From positions 18,194 through 82,193 of the forward strand of contig JAXGMN010000056.1 in assembly GCA_040768665.1 (NCBI GenBank): a stretch of 64,000 nucleotides of DNA, given 5' to 3'. The notes below the pieces were generated by a model. The model was not told where the DNA came from. It was given only the letters and a program-made list of their open reading frames with translations, and made no database searches. Both the position numbers and the translations under genes were made by a program. The first letter of the stretch is position 1, and the number at the start of each line of letters is the position of its first letter. Source of the DNA: JABWBD01 sp040768665. GTDB lineage: Bacteria; Planctomycetota; Planctomycetia; Pirellulales; Thermoguttaceae. Shown here one piece after another: positions 54,140 to 63,539 of the stretch.

Positions 54140-54456
54140 CTCGCACCTCCTTGGGTGGTAGGAGAGATTTCGGTTGGCGCGATCCACGAATCGAGCTGTC
54201 CGCGACGCACGGCATGCTGTGTTCTATCCAAGTAGAGGCGGCTTGCGATCGAATTATTCCCGGAACGTGTCCGCGCAAACCAGAGCATGGGAAGAGTGCG
54301 CCGAAAGCCGCCTTCACCTACCGGACGAGCCGGCAGAAGGCCGGGGCCGATTCTGGTTCACACGCGCCGGCGACAAGTGGGCGGTGAACCAGTCGACCAT
54401 CCGCCGCTTCCTATCCGGCAAATACACGTGGCCCGTCTCGCGATAGACGACGCTCT
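54140..54456. other. Intergenic region with a possible gene tail
   Basis: A plus-strand frame ends at 54446 with GRFWFTRAGDKWAVNQSTIR then RFLSGKYTWPVSR. This reads like the C-terminus of a real protein, but there is no start or upstream domain, so it may be a relic. Nothing else is supported. Confidence 0.3.
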
Positions 54457-56307
54457 TCAGTTCCAAAGCGATTCTGCACCAATAGGGCCGCCGTCGGCCC
54501 GGAGCTTGCGAGCGGGGCTATCGGGGGCGAGTCGGTAGTCGCCCTGGGCAGGATCGATGAATTTCGGATCGGCGAACCGGGACTCGGAATCCAGGCCGGT
54601 GGTTTTCTGGTACTCCCGGAAGCCGTCGAGGAGCTTGCCGAACCAGTGGGCCATGACGCCGCGGGTGCTGAACCAGAGGTTGTGGTTCATGTCCGGCAGC
54701 GTCTTCCAGCCACCTGTGTAGCGACTGCCCCAATCGGTGACGTCGTAGAAGATGTTGTACTTCACCTCGAAACCGGAGGTGGCCGCCGAGTTGCTATAGA
54801 ACATCAGGTGGCTGCCGTTGGGGTTCGGCCGCTGGGCATGGGACCATACGACGCCCGCATGCACGCAGGTGTTGTTGACGAAACGGATGTTTTGCGTCAC
54901 GGAGGTCTCCGGGTGGTTCCAGTACTCGAACGAGTATTCGCAGTTCCAGATGACGTTGTTGCGATAGACGATGTTCTCCTGCCGTACGCTTGTCGACTTA
55001 TTCTGGTTGGTCAGAGCTGCGTCGTAGACCTCCCAGATACGGCAGTTCTCGACAAGATGATCGCCGGCTGCCCCCCAGAATTCGATTGCATTGCCGTAGC
55101 GCACGGGGATGCCGCCGGGCCGGGTATGCTGATGGCCTCCGCCGATGTAGCCGAGATGGCAGTTCCGGATGACCAGATGATGCGTGTTTCCGCCGCCGAA
55201 ACCGTGGGCGGCGCCATACATGACGGCCAGTCCGTCGTAGACGACGTGGTGCGTGTTCGACTGGTCGATCACGTGGCGCCGCATGGCGCACTCGATGCTG
55301 TCGTGGAGCGTCGCCGGATTCGCGTCGGCTCTCAAGAAGACCCGCTGCGAAGGACCGTCGTAGTAGTAATCGTACGGCCGATCGAGCGATTCGACCGACC
55401 ACTTCTTCCAGCCGCAGATCTTGCCGTGGTCGAAGATGATGTTGCCGACGTCGACGTCGAGCGGGTCGCTGATGCTGGGGGTGACTCGGTGCAAAGCCGC
55501 GGGGTGGAATTCCAGCACGGCATCGTCCGGAAGGAGACCGCCCAGGCTGATGTGCAGTCGGCCTTCCGATGAGGAGGCGGCGACTTTGAAGATCGCCTGG
55601 ATGTCTTGCCATTGCGGGGTGATGTCACGCTGGACGACGGCTGTCGCGAAACGCGTCCACGGAGCATTTCCTTTCAGGATTTCCATGCCGGACAGGCGGA
55701 AGGGAATGCTGCTGCGAGCACGGTAACTCAACCGGAGCCAGGTTCCTTCTTCAGCCGGGATATTGGGGCCCCACAGTTGGATGTGGTTGGATTTCTCGCC
55801 GCTTTCGGTACACGCGATGCGAACGACCACGCCGGAATCCGTCGCGTCATTCGCCAGAGTGACCTTGGCTCCGGCTTCCTGATGATGCCGCCACGTGCCA
55901 TGGCGCAGGTCAGCGGCTTGCTCGACTTCGTGATACTCCATCGGCAAGGTGGCCCAGATGCCGTCTTGGACCTTGGTCCAATCCTCCGGCCGGCTTCGTG
56001 GTCGCGAGCCGAGAAGGAGAGGCTTTGCCCCCTCGCCATAGGAGGTGTAGGTGATCGGAGCACGTTCCTCCCCGCTGGCCGGCTTGAGCGAGCCTCGCCA
56101 TTGGCAGCCGCACTTGAACCGGACCACGTCGCCCGGCTTGAGTTCCGCGGAGTTGACCCGGTCGAGAGTTCGCCAGGCGGCATCTTCGCGGAGTCCTTCG
56201 TTGTCATCCCGGCCGTTTTCGGAGTCGACATAGAAGGTTCGGCCGGCTGCGGCGCAAAGGCATGGGAAAGGGAGGAGCAGGACAAAAATGAGGGATAGCT
56301 TGCTCAT
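54457..56307 (-). CDS. Secreted right-handed beta-helix protein with carbohydrate-binding insert
   Basis: A 616-residue protein from the ATG at 56305-56307 (MSKLSLIFVLLLPFPCLCAA signal). The N-terminal cap reads TFYVDSENGRDDNEGLREDA and LKPGDVVRFKCGCQWRGSLK, the standard entry of DUF1565-type beta-helix proteins. Residues about 120-260 form a CBM-like sheet domain (NDATDSGVVVRIACTESGEK; AVLEFHPAALHRVTPS). The helix coils follow (NTHHLVIRNCHLGYIGGGHQ; GDHLVENCRIWEVYDAAL; RFVNNTCVHAGVVWSHAQ), ending ADPKFIDPAQGDYRLAPDSP. This architecture is common in planctomycete polysaccharide lyases and hydrolases. It is divergent from the sulfatase across a 235-bp gap. Confidence 0.85.
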   Translation of the reverse strand: MSKLSLIFVLLLPFPCLCAAAGRTFYVDSENGRDDNEGLREDAAWRTLDRVNSAELKPGDVVRFKCGCQWRGSLKPASGEERAPITYTSYGEGAKPLLLGSRPRSRPEDWTKVQDGIWATLPMEYHEVEQAADLRHGTWRHHQEAGAKVTLANDATDSGVVVRIACTESGEKSNHIQLWGPNIPAEEGTWLRLSYRARSSIPFRLSGMEILKGNAPWTRFATAVVQRDITPQWQDIQAIFKVAASSSEGRLHISLGGLLPDDAVLEFHPAALHRVTPSISDPLDVDVGNIIFDHGKICGWKKWSVESLDRPYDYYYDGPSQRVFLRADANPATLHDSIECAMRRHVIDQSNTHHVVYDGLAVMYGAAHGFGGGNTHHLVIRNCHLGYIGGGHQHTRPGGIPVRYGNAIEFWGAAGDHLVENCRIWEVYDAALTNQNKSTSVRQENIVYRNNVIWNCEYSFEYWNHPETSVTQNIRFVNNTCVHAGVVWSHAQRPNPNGSHLMFYSNSAATSGFEVKYNIFYDVTDWGSRYTGGWKTLPDMNHNLWFSTRGVMAHWFGKLLDGFREYQKTTGLDSESRFADPKFIDPAQGDYRLAPDSPARKLRADGGPIGAESLWN

Positions 56308-56542
56308 GGTGGGACTCGTGGGTGCGGGGAAGGAGGCGGGGTTTGCGACCATGTGAAAGGGTCTTCTCCAACGGTAATCCAGAAGTTGTGCGGATGCAAT
56401 GCGGGGGTAAACGAGGCGGTACCGCGTCCCACGAAAACTTGCCATACACGGGATGCACGGATGCTGGCGACGGGACAATCGATCGGTCATACTGGTGCGT
56501 ACTCGGTGTACCACTATCTCATTTTCCTGCGAGAGGTTCGCT

Positions 56543-58156
56543 ATGGATGCCAAGCCTGCCGTCGCTGCCGTCGTGTGGGGATTGTTGTTGGCCGCGTCAG
56601 GGGCGAGTCTGCCGGCTTGTGCCGGAGAGCCGGCCAGGCCCAACGTTCTGGTGGTCCTCGCCGATGACCTCGGTTTCTCAGACCTCGGTTGCTACGGAAG
56701 TGAGATTAATACGCCGAATCTCGACAAGCTGGCCGCCGGCGGCCTTCGCTTCACGCAGTTCTACAACACGGCCAAATGCCATTCGTCGCGGATCTCGCTG
56801 TTGACCGGCCGGTATCCCTTTCAGGCCGGCAATACTCGGTTGGACCGGGCAACGACGACGGCGGAAGGATTGGGCGAAGCGGGCTACTTCACGGCCATGG
56901 CCGGCAAGTGGCACCTCGACCAGCAGCCGACCGACTTCGGTTTCCATCGCTATTTCGGCCACCTCAGCGGCGCGTGCAATTACTACAAAGGCGACAAGAC
57001 ATTCCGGCTCAACGGGGAGCCTTGGCAGGTGCCGGCAAGCGGATTCTACACGACGGTGGCCAACGTGGACCACGCCATCCGTTTTCTCGGCGATGCGCGC
57101 GCGGCGCGGAAGCCATGGTTCCTGTACCTTGCTTTCAACGCGCCTCACGCTCCGCTACAGCCGTTGGAGGAGGACTACCGAAAGTATCAAGGCCGCTACG
57201 ACTCCGGCTGGGACGAGATCCGCGCCGCGAGGGTCGGCAGACAGGCGGAGATGGATCTTTTCGGCAAGCATGCCGAGCCCTCGCCGCGCCCCGCGCATAT
57301 TCCTCCGTGGGAGAGCCTTTCGACGGAGCAAAAATCGTGGGAAAGCCGCCGCATGGCCGCCTACGCGGGCCTTATCGATCGGATCGACCAGGAATTGGGC
57401 CGGCTCATCGCGGACCTGAGCGGGGCGGGCGAACTGGAAAAGACGTTTATCCTTTTTGTGTCTGACAATGGGGCCTGCCCGTATGACCGCCGCAGCCCGG
57501 GCCGGAGCCAGGAACCGTATCTTCCGGAAACGATGTGGAGCGACAGCACGGGCTGGGCCTGGGTGCGAAATTCACCGTTCCGCTTCTACAAGCAGAATCA
57601 GTTCGAAGGCGGCGTTGCCACGCCGGCCATCGTGCATTGGCCTGCGGGGCTGAAGGTCAGGCCAGGCAGCCTGGTACATGAGCCGGCGCATTTTGTCGAC
57701 GTTCTGCCGACAATCGCCGAGATCGCGGGAGTGAAGGTGCCTACGGACTGGCCGGGGCGGGAGTTGTCCCCGGTGGCGGGCGTTTCGCTGGCCCCGCTTC
57801 TTGCAGGAAGACGGTTGGACCATCGCCCACCGATCTATTTCCTATTCAGCACCGACCGGGGTGTGCGGGACGGGGACTGGAAACTGGTCAGTTTCCGGGG
57901 CGGCCCATGGGAACTGTACAACCTCAGCGAAGACCGCACGGAATTGAACGACCTCGCGGCTTCGCATCCGGCGATCCGCGACCGGATGGTGAAACTCTGG
58001 CACGAGATGGCGGAGAACGTCGACGGCGCCCCGGAGCGGCTTCGAAGGCCGGTTTCGGACGTCGCGGGGCCGCATCGCCATCCCGAATGGACCGATTTCA
58101 GCGCTCAGGGAGTCGAGCCCGCGCCGAAAGCAAAGAAGAGGCGAGGTACCCGCTGA
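56543..58156 (+). CDS. Sulfatase (arylsulfatase-type, formylglycine)
   Basis: A 537-residue exported sulfatase from the ATG at 56543, with AGAGG upstream and a signal peptide (VWGLLLAASGASLPACAG). The metal site reads NVLVVLADDLGFSDLGCYGS, and the active-site motif is CHSSRISLLTGRYPFQAGN: the Cys to be converted to formylglycine is present, but the usual C-x-P-x-R proline is Ser. MAGKWHLDQQ (Lys/His), FILFVSDNGACPYD and LYNLSEDRTELNDLA follow in the normal order. It removes sulfate esters, probably from polysaccharides handled by the neighbouring beta-helix and GH-like proteins. The maturase is not in the window. Confidence 0.95.
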   Translation: MDAKPAVAAVVWGLLLAASGASLPACAGEPARPNVLVVLADDLGFSDLGCYGSEINTPNLDKLAAGGLRFTQFYNTAKCHSSRISLLTGRYPFQAGNTRLDRATTTAEGLGEAGYFTAMAGKWHLDQQPTDFGFHRYFGHLSGACNYYKGDKTFRLNGEPWQVPASGFYTTVANVDHAIRFLGDARAARKPWFLYLAFNAPHAPLQPLEEDYRKYQGRYDSGWDEIRAARVGRQAEMDLFGKHAEPSPRPAHIPPWESLSTEQKSWESRRMAAYAGLIDRIDQELGRLIADLSGAGELEKTFILFVSDNGACPYDRRSPGRSQEPYLPETMWSDSTGWAWVRNSPFRFYKQNQFEGGVATPAIVHWPAGLKVRPGSLVHEPAHFVDVLPTIAEIAGVKVPTDWPGRELSPVAGVSLAPLLAGRRLDHRPPIYFLFSTDRGVRDGDWKLVSFRGGPWELYNLSEDRTELNDLAASHPAIRDRMVKLWHEMAENVDGAPERLRRPVSDVAGPHRHPEWTDFSAQGVEPAPKAKKRRGTR

Positions 58157-58168
58157 CGAGAAGGTATT

Positions 58169-58269
58169 AGAGCCTGTCCCAAAACCGTCGGGGACTGGCT
58201 CATTTTGCGGAGTCTTCGGAGCAAAATGTGCCTGTCCCCTTCTTCTCGCGAGGTTATGGGACAGGCTCT
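58169..58269. terminator. Nested hairpin terminator between convergent genes
   Basis: AGAGCCTGTCCCA (58169-58181) pairs perfectly with TGGGACAGGCTCT (58257-58269). Inside it GGGGACTGGCTCATTTTGC (from 58190) pairs imperfectly with GCAAAATGTGCCTGTCCCC (ending near 58239). The structure can serve both the sulfatase and the converging DUF6259-like gene. The words GGGACTGGCTC and ATTTTGCGGAG recur at 63922-63941, so this is a dispersed hairpin family. Confidence 0.7.
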
Positions 58270-58301
58270 TAGTCATCGGCCCGGGGCGATTCGCCGGAGA
58301 A

Positions 58302-60614
58302 TCAACGGGAGATTTCCAAAACACACGCCTCCAGCGGAGGCAATTGGATTGCGATTGTGCCGTTTGCGATTTTTCCCACAACCGGCTCACTTTCCCCAAG
58401 TCGGCGCAGCTCCGCGCCTTCAATCCCTCGATGCTCCCCCGGAGCCAAACGCAGGTGCAATTCGAGCGGACGGTCGACGATGCTGGCCAGTGCAATGGCT
58501 GTCGCTCCATCGGGGGCCAGCCAGGCGGCGGCCAGGGCCGAAGGGGAGAGCTTTTGATACGACTGGACGCGGTCTTTCTGGCCGGCATAGATCGACAGCC
58601 GCGAGAAATCGAGCATGACTTCCGGGGCATCGAGCGCGGGCGGTCGCAGAAACGTGCCATGAACCAGGTATTTGCGGCCACGGTCGCGAAGTTTCGCCAG
58701 TCGCATGAGATAGTCGATCTCCTGCCGCCGCTCGACAAGCTGGGAAGGGAGGAAGTTCGATATCGTCGGTTGTTGCCCCCAGACAAACGCCCGGGCTTGC
58801 TCCAGGTAGAATTGCCCCGAATACTTCCGGTCGAGAAGCGCCAGCGGCTTGGGCGGCGCGTGCTCGGCGGGCCATAGATCGTCGTAGGGCGGAACCGTCA
58901 ACGAGGAGTAGTTGCCGTAGAGGATTCCAAAAGGATGATAAACGGCGTGAAAGAACGGAATTACCTCCCAGCCGTCCTGGATGGCGGCATAGCGTTCACG
59001 GCTTACTTGAAGCGTGAGCATGAGGTCGAGGTGGGGCAGCCAGGCTTCGCCGCAGCCCTCGCCCGCCAGGACGATGGGCTTTGCTTCGCATCGGCGACGA
59101 ATGTCATCGGCCAGTTTTTGGAAACCTTCGGTCCAGAAATTGCCGGCACCCAAGGGATGGCCGTGGTTGGGGTCGTAGCAGGGGAGGCTGCTGCAGGCCT
59201 GGTCCATGTAGATGGCGTCGACGCCCAGGTCTTCGATCGCTTCCTCGGCGAGGCCGGCATACTTGTTCCGCCAGAAGGGCGTGCCCATGCACATGGAGGC
59301 ACACGGTTGACGCGTGAACGTGTTGTAGACTTCCGGGCGGATTGCTCCGTCGGGCCCTTTTACAGCAAACGCTGCAGCGTTCTCCTGCGTCCAACTCTTC
59401 GTCGTCATACCCCACAGACGCTGGTTCATATAGACCATCGCGCGAACGTCCTCGCGATGGGCCTGGGCGAGGGCCTGGCGAAACGCCTCGGCTCCTTCAC
59501 GCGGCGGGAGGTATTCCGGAAAGCCGGTGTCGTAAGGACAGCCATGCCACCAGTGCCAGAACACGCTCACGGGAAGGCCAAGTTCCTGCTTCAAAGCGGC
59601 GGCGGGTGGAAGCACCCCCGGTGAACGGCCGCGGTTCCAGACCCAAAGACCAGTTTCGAGGAGCCAGTCCGGGACAAGGCCCTTCATCAGCCGGCTCTGC
59701 TGTGCCCACGGCTGTTCCACTCCCCATTGCCGATATCGCTGGGCGGCGGAGAGCCAGTCGCCTTGGAACGTGCCGACGTGCACCGGATAGCCGAGGCTGA
59801 TGGTGTCTTGCCGGCTTCGCGGCGCCGGATAGTGAACCGTTTCGATATGGACTTGCGACCGTTTGTCGCCCCAGACCGCAAATGCCTTGCGCTGGGCGGT
59901 CGCATCATGAGAGGCCGTGTAAAGGCCGGGGCCGTTCTCACGGTACCAGGCCAGACACTGCAGCGAGAGATGTCCCGGATAGGGCCACTGCAGCCGCCGC
60001 CCTTGTCCGTTGGGCCCGGCGAGGAACTGCCGGGGATCGCGCCGCTTCTCGCCCATCCAGTGCGGTACTGCGAGGAACTCATCTTCCTGGACCACGATCC
60101 CCGAGATCACGGGAAACCGCACTTCGGGAAACACCAGTGCCGCCGGACTGCGAACGGCAAATTCCCAAATACTCGTTGGTTCGCGATTGTCGAGCCGGAC
60201 CTGCACCGCGACGGTCAAATCGGGCGCTGCAGCCAGGCCGAATCCGCTCCAGAGGAGCCGGAGCGCCGATGAGCCGTTACCGAGCGGCTCATAGCGGAAG
60301 GACTTTGCCTCGCTGGCGGTGAGAAGTGCGTCTTGGCCGTCCTGGCGCACCTTCAGCGCCCAGAGAGGACCTCGCCCCGCGGCGACATCCGCCAGGTGAT
60401 TATGTCCCGTTGCCAGGTCGAGAATCTGTTGGAGGCTGCCGTTGTCTGGGTCAAGCAGGATTTCGAGGCGGTCGTTGGCGAGGCGAACAGGCCCCGGCTC
60501 CGCCGCGGCGGCTGCGCGGGCAGCCACGGTCGGCGACAGACAAATCGCAGCCAGGCTCAGAATAATGAACGCACGGCGTGCGGCAACGGTGGTGGCGTGC
60601 TGATGGTATCGCAT
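58302..60614 (-). CDS. Secreted DUF6259-like glycosidase-type protein
   Basis: A 770-residue protein from the ATG at 60612-60614, with GGGAGA upstream and a signal peptide (AFIILSLAAICLSPTVAARA). Residues about 45-280 form a galactose-mutarotase-like sheet domain (RLANDRLEILLDPDNGSLQQ; TSIWEFAVRSPAALVFPEVR). A TIM barrel follows: SVFWHWWHGCPYDTGFPEYL, VRAMVYMNQRLWGMTTKSW, VDAIYMDQACSSLPCYDPNH with candidate nucleophile Asp, and IVLAGEGCGEAWLPHLD with a candidate acid Glu. A C-terminal sheet domain closes it. This order fits DUF6259 and the GH-D-like superfamily. Likely an exo-acting glycosidase; the substrate is unknown. Confidence 0.82.
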   Translation of the reverse strand: MRYHQHATTVAARRAFIILSLAAICLSPTVAARAAAAAEPGPVRLANDRLEILLDPDNGSLQQILDLATGHNHLADVAAGRGPLWALKVRQDGQDALLTASEAKSFRYEPLGNGSSALRLLWSGFGLAAAPDLTVAVQVRLDNREPTSIWEFAVRSPAALVFPEVRFPVISGIVVQEDEFLAVPHWMGEKRRDPRQFLAGPNGQGRRLQWPYPGHLSLQCLAWYRENGPGLYTASHDATAQRKAFAVWGDKRSQVHIETVHYPAPRSRQDTISLGYPVHVGTFQGDWLSAAQRYRQWGVEQPWAQQSRLMKGLVPDWLLETGLWVWNRGRSPGVLPPAAALKQELGLPVSVFWHWWHGCPYDTGFPEYLPPREGAEAFRQALAQAHREDVRAMVYMNQRLWGMTTKSWTQENAAAFAVKGPDGAIRPEVYNTFTRQPCASMCMGTPFWRNKYAGLAEEAIEDLGVDAIYMDQACSSLPCYDPNHGHPLGAGNFWTEGFQKLADDIRRRCEAKPIVLAGEGCGEAWLPHLDLMLTLQVSRERYAAIQDGWEVIPFFHAVYHPFGILYGNYSSLTVPPYDDLWPAEHAPPKPLALLDRKYSGQFYLEQARAFVWGQQPTISNFLPSQLVERRQEIDYLMRLAKLRDRGRKYLVHGTFLRPPALDAPEVMLDFSRLSIYAGQKDRVQSYQKLSPSALAAAWLAPDGATAIALASIVDRPLELHLRLAPGEHRGIEGAELRRLGESEPVVGKIANGTIAIQLPPLEACVLEISR

Positions 60615-60788
60615 GCGGCAATCTCCCTTCTCTCGCGGCACTCCCAGCATAGCGGCGCGAATGGGAAGCTGCAATCCGCCGAGCCTCGACGGCGAACACC
60701 CCAGGCTGCAATGAGACGAGGCCTTCGGCCGAAACCCCCGGTCCCGATCGTCTGCAACGCGGCCCGTGGCGGCACGAGACAATCCGAG

Positions 60789-63539
60789 CTAAACGTCTTG
60801 CCAGGGGCCAAGGGGGTCGAGCGTGAAAGAGAGCGGATCCACAACGTGTTTCTGGCTATTCGCCGACCCTGCTTCGGCCCGCACGTAGTCGAAGCCGGCC
60901 GCTTCGTACAAGTAGTCGAGCGCCGCAATGGAAAGGCGGGCCCAGTTTGCCTCGGCCTCCAGCAGGTCAGGCCCCGTGGACGACGTCAAGTAAGCCTCGT
61001 CTGCTCCACCGTTCATCGAAGTCACGACCACACGATTCAACGAAACCAATCGGTGTCTGAAGCCGGTACCGAAAAACCGCGCGAAGCTCGGATTGGCGAT
61101 AAAGGTGTCTTTCGCGGTGGAGTCGGTGAGTACGGCCTCGTCGTCGCCGTCGCCGGCAAACACCTGAATCGTGTCGAAATTGATCACACGGTTGGAATAG
61201 CCGTCGCCCGACAGGTTCCCCTCGGTCGGGCTGCCAGTGTACACGTCTCTTGCGGCGGAGCCGTACAACCGGGCGAGATCGTTTCCGCCTTCGTTTCCGC
61301 TGGCCACGACCGACGGGAAGTTGACGGCGAGCACCTGGGACGCGTCGCTGATCATCTGCGCCCTCGTCGGCGTGGCCACGAAGCGCTCGTCGCCTACGGA
61401 ATCGAACAGCCTCGCGCGGTCGTCGCCCGCCGTTGAATACGCCCGCACGACTTCGAAACCGTTCGCCCATCGGCGGAAGCCGTCGCCGAACATTCTCGCT
61501 CCGGTCGGCCAGGCCTGGAACACCTCGTCGCCTTCCGAGTCGTGGAAGATGGCCAGATCGTTTCCCGCTCCCGCGAACGCGTGGACGCGTTCAAAATCTC
61601 CCGTGACGATCAGGTATCCGTCGCCGGACAACTGTGCCGATGCGGGGCGGGCGACGAACCGGTCGTTGCCGGCGGAGTCGTCCAGCCAGGCGGTGTCGCG
61701 GCCGGCGCCGCCCAGGGCCCGCACGGTCGGTACGTCGACGGCGGTGCTGGAGAACCCGTTGCCCGTCAAGGTCGTTGTCTGGGAATTCCCGTCGAGCCGT
61801 TCGTCACCGGTGGTGCCGTAGAGCCATGCCACGTCGTTTCCACCGCGGCCTTCGAATGTGACCTGGGCGGAATTCGTGACTTCGACCACATAGCCTTGGC
61901 CGAGGAGCTTGCGGAAATCGGGCCACAGGCGGGCAACGTCGCGGCCGCTGCTGCCCAGCAGCACGGTCGAGTTCTCGCCTTCGGCTCCGTCGAGATAGAA
62001 CGCCGCTGCGGATGCGCTGTCGAACGCATACTCGATCCCGTTGACCGTCAGCAGTCGCGTCGGCCCGATGGCGAGACGGTACTCGTCGTCGCCGTCGGTG
62101 CCGAGGACAAAGACTTCATTGCTCGCCTGGCGGACCATGTTTGCCAGACGGAAATCGACGGCCGTGCTGTTGCCGGTCAACCGTGCGTAATAGCGCTGTT
62201 CGGCTTCGACCTCCCAATGGATCTGCTGGTGCTCGCCGGCGGTGGCAGACACAGCAAGGGGTGTCGCCAGGTCTTCTCCGTAGAGCTCGATCCGGACCGT
62301 CCCGCCACCTGCCCCGACCGTGGCCTGGAGGCTGAGCAAGCCGGCGCGGGAGGTGTCGAACGAGAACCATTTTCCCCCGGCCGAAACGGCGAGATCGAAC
62401 TGCGAATACACGACGGGGCCGAGCGATTCGGCAACGTAGACGCTGGCCGTTGCGATGTTCGTCAGCCCGTTTCCGTCATTGGCCCGATAGGTGAACGTGT
62501 CGGTTCCCGAAAAGCCGGCCGCGGGCGTGTAGGCGAACGAGCCGTCGGGGTTGAGCGTTACCGCACCGTACCGGGGAGCATCGACCAGCAGTGCGCCGGA
62601 AAGATCCGGATCGTTTGCCAACACTCCCTCGGCCGCATCGACCGTGAGCGTCTGGTCGACCTCGGCGAGGTATGACTCGTCGGCGAGTGTTGGGGCAAGG
62701 ATCCACATTTGTCTGCCGTGGACCCCGTCGTCTGCGGTGAAGACCAACCGTCCGGCCACTTCGGTCAAATCCTCGGGGCTCGAACTGACCGACCCGGGAC
62801 GGATATCCGCGACCAATTCGGTGCCGTCGGTACTTCCGTCGCTCTTCCACAGCTCGCGGCCGTGCACGTCCTCATAGGCCGAAAAGAACAATGTTCCTCT
62901 GACGTCGGTGAGTTCCTGCGGATCCGAGCCGACGGATCCCGCGTAGATGTCCTTCACCAGGCTGGTGCCAAGGGCTGTCCCGTCGCTTGTCCACAGCTCT
63001 CGGCCATGCGCCGATTCGTAGGCCGTGAATAGCAGTGTGCCGGCGAGATTGATCAGCGACTGCGGGGTGGAACTGACGCTGCCGGCGTAAATGTCGCTCA
63101 ACAGAACGGTGCCGGCCTCGGTTCCGTCGCTCATCCACAGTTCTCTTCCGTGCGTCGCCTCGTAGGCGGTGAAGAAGAGACGGCCGCCAACTTCCACGAG
63201 CGATGCCGGCTCGGAACTGACCGAGCCGGCATAGATGTCCTTGACAATCGCCGTGCCTTCGGGGGTTCCGTCGGTCTTCCACAGCTCGACGCCGTGCTCC
63301 GCGTCTTTGCCCGCGAAGTACGTGAACTCGCCGACTTGCACAGCGCCGGTGGGGTCAGGAGTGAAGGTGAGTGAATCGCTCAGCATGACAGGGATCGCCG
63401 CCAGCAGCATCCGCTCTTCCAGGGATTCAACGGCCAGAGGCCGCCTGCCGAATCGCGCCGAAGGGGTGTGAACACGCGTTGAGGCGCGGCGGCTGGACCG
63501 TTCCGAGTTGCGCCGCGACCCGAATGACGGGAATGCCAT
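60789..63539 (-). CDS. Large exported ELWxxDGT-repeat protein
   Basis: A 916-residue protein from the ATG at 63537-63539, behind AGGAGTCC; an ATG 12 codons earlier is less likely. The N-terminus is the planctomycete export-type leader: Arg-rich, then RRPLAVESLEERMLLAAIPV. Residues about 35-300 hold four to five ELWxxDGT repeats (HGVELWKTDGTPEGTAIVKD; HGRELWMSDGTEAGT; HGRELWTSDGTALGT; HGRELWKSDGSTDGT). A cadherin/VCBS-like domain (ADESYLAEVDQTLTVDAAEG; PAAGFSGTDTFTYRANDGNG) follows. The C-terminal half repeats a GNDxAxLxDSxGDExFxAxP unit seven or more times (for example DDRARLFDSVGDERFVATPT), which may bind calcium. It is a surface or matrix protein; ligands are unknown. Confidence 0.88.
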   Translation of the reverse strand: MAFPSFGSRRNSERSSRRASTRVHTPSARFGRRPLAVESLEERMLLAAIPVMLSDSLTFTPDPTGAVQVGEFTYFAGKDAEHGVELWKTDGTPEGTAIVKDIYAGSVSSEPASLVEVGGRLFFTAYEATHGRELWMSDGTEAGTVLLSDIYAGSVSSTPQSLINLAGTLLFTAYESAHGRELWTSDGTALGTSLVKDIYAGSVGSDPQELTDVRGTLFFSAYEDVHGRELWKSDGSTDGTELVADIRPGSVSSSPEDLTEVAGRLVFTADDGVHGRQMWILAPTLADESYLAEVDQTLTVDAAEGVLANDPDLSGALLVDAPRYGAVTLNPDGSFAYTPAAGFSGTDTFTYRANDGNGLTNIATASVYVAESLGPVVYSQFDLAVSAGGKWFSFDTSRAGLLSLQATVGAGGGTVRIELYGEDLATPLAVSATAGEHQQIHWEVEAEQRYYARLTGNSTAVDFRLANMVRQASNEVFVLGTDGDDEYRLAIGPTRLLTVNGIEYAFDSASAAAFYLDGAEGENSTVLLGSSGRDVARLWPDFRKLLGQGYVVEVTNSAQVTFEGRGGNDVAWLYGTTGDERLDGNSQTTTLTGNGFSSTAVDVPTVRALGGAGRDTAWLDDSAGNDRFVARPASAQLSGDGYLIVTGDFERVHAFAGAGNDLAIFHDSEGDEVFQAWPTGARMFGDGFRRWANGFEVVRAYSTAGDDRARLFDSVGDERFVATPTRAQMISDASQVLAVNFPSVVASGNEGGNDLARLYGSAARDVYTGSPTEGNLSGDGYSNRVINFDTIQVFAGDGDDEAVLTDSTAKDTFIANPSFARFFGTGFRHRLVSLNRVVVTSMNGGADEAYLTSSTGPDLLEAEANWARLSIAALDYLYEAAGFDYVRAEAGSANSQKHVVDPLSFTLDPLGPWQDV

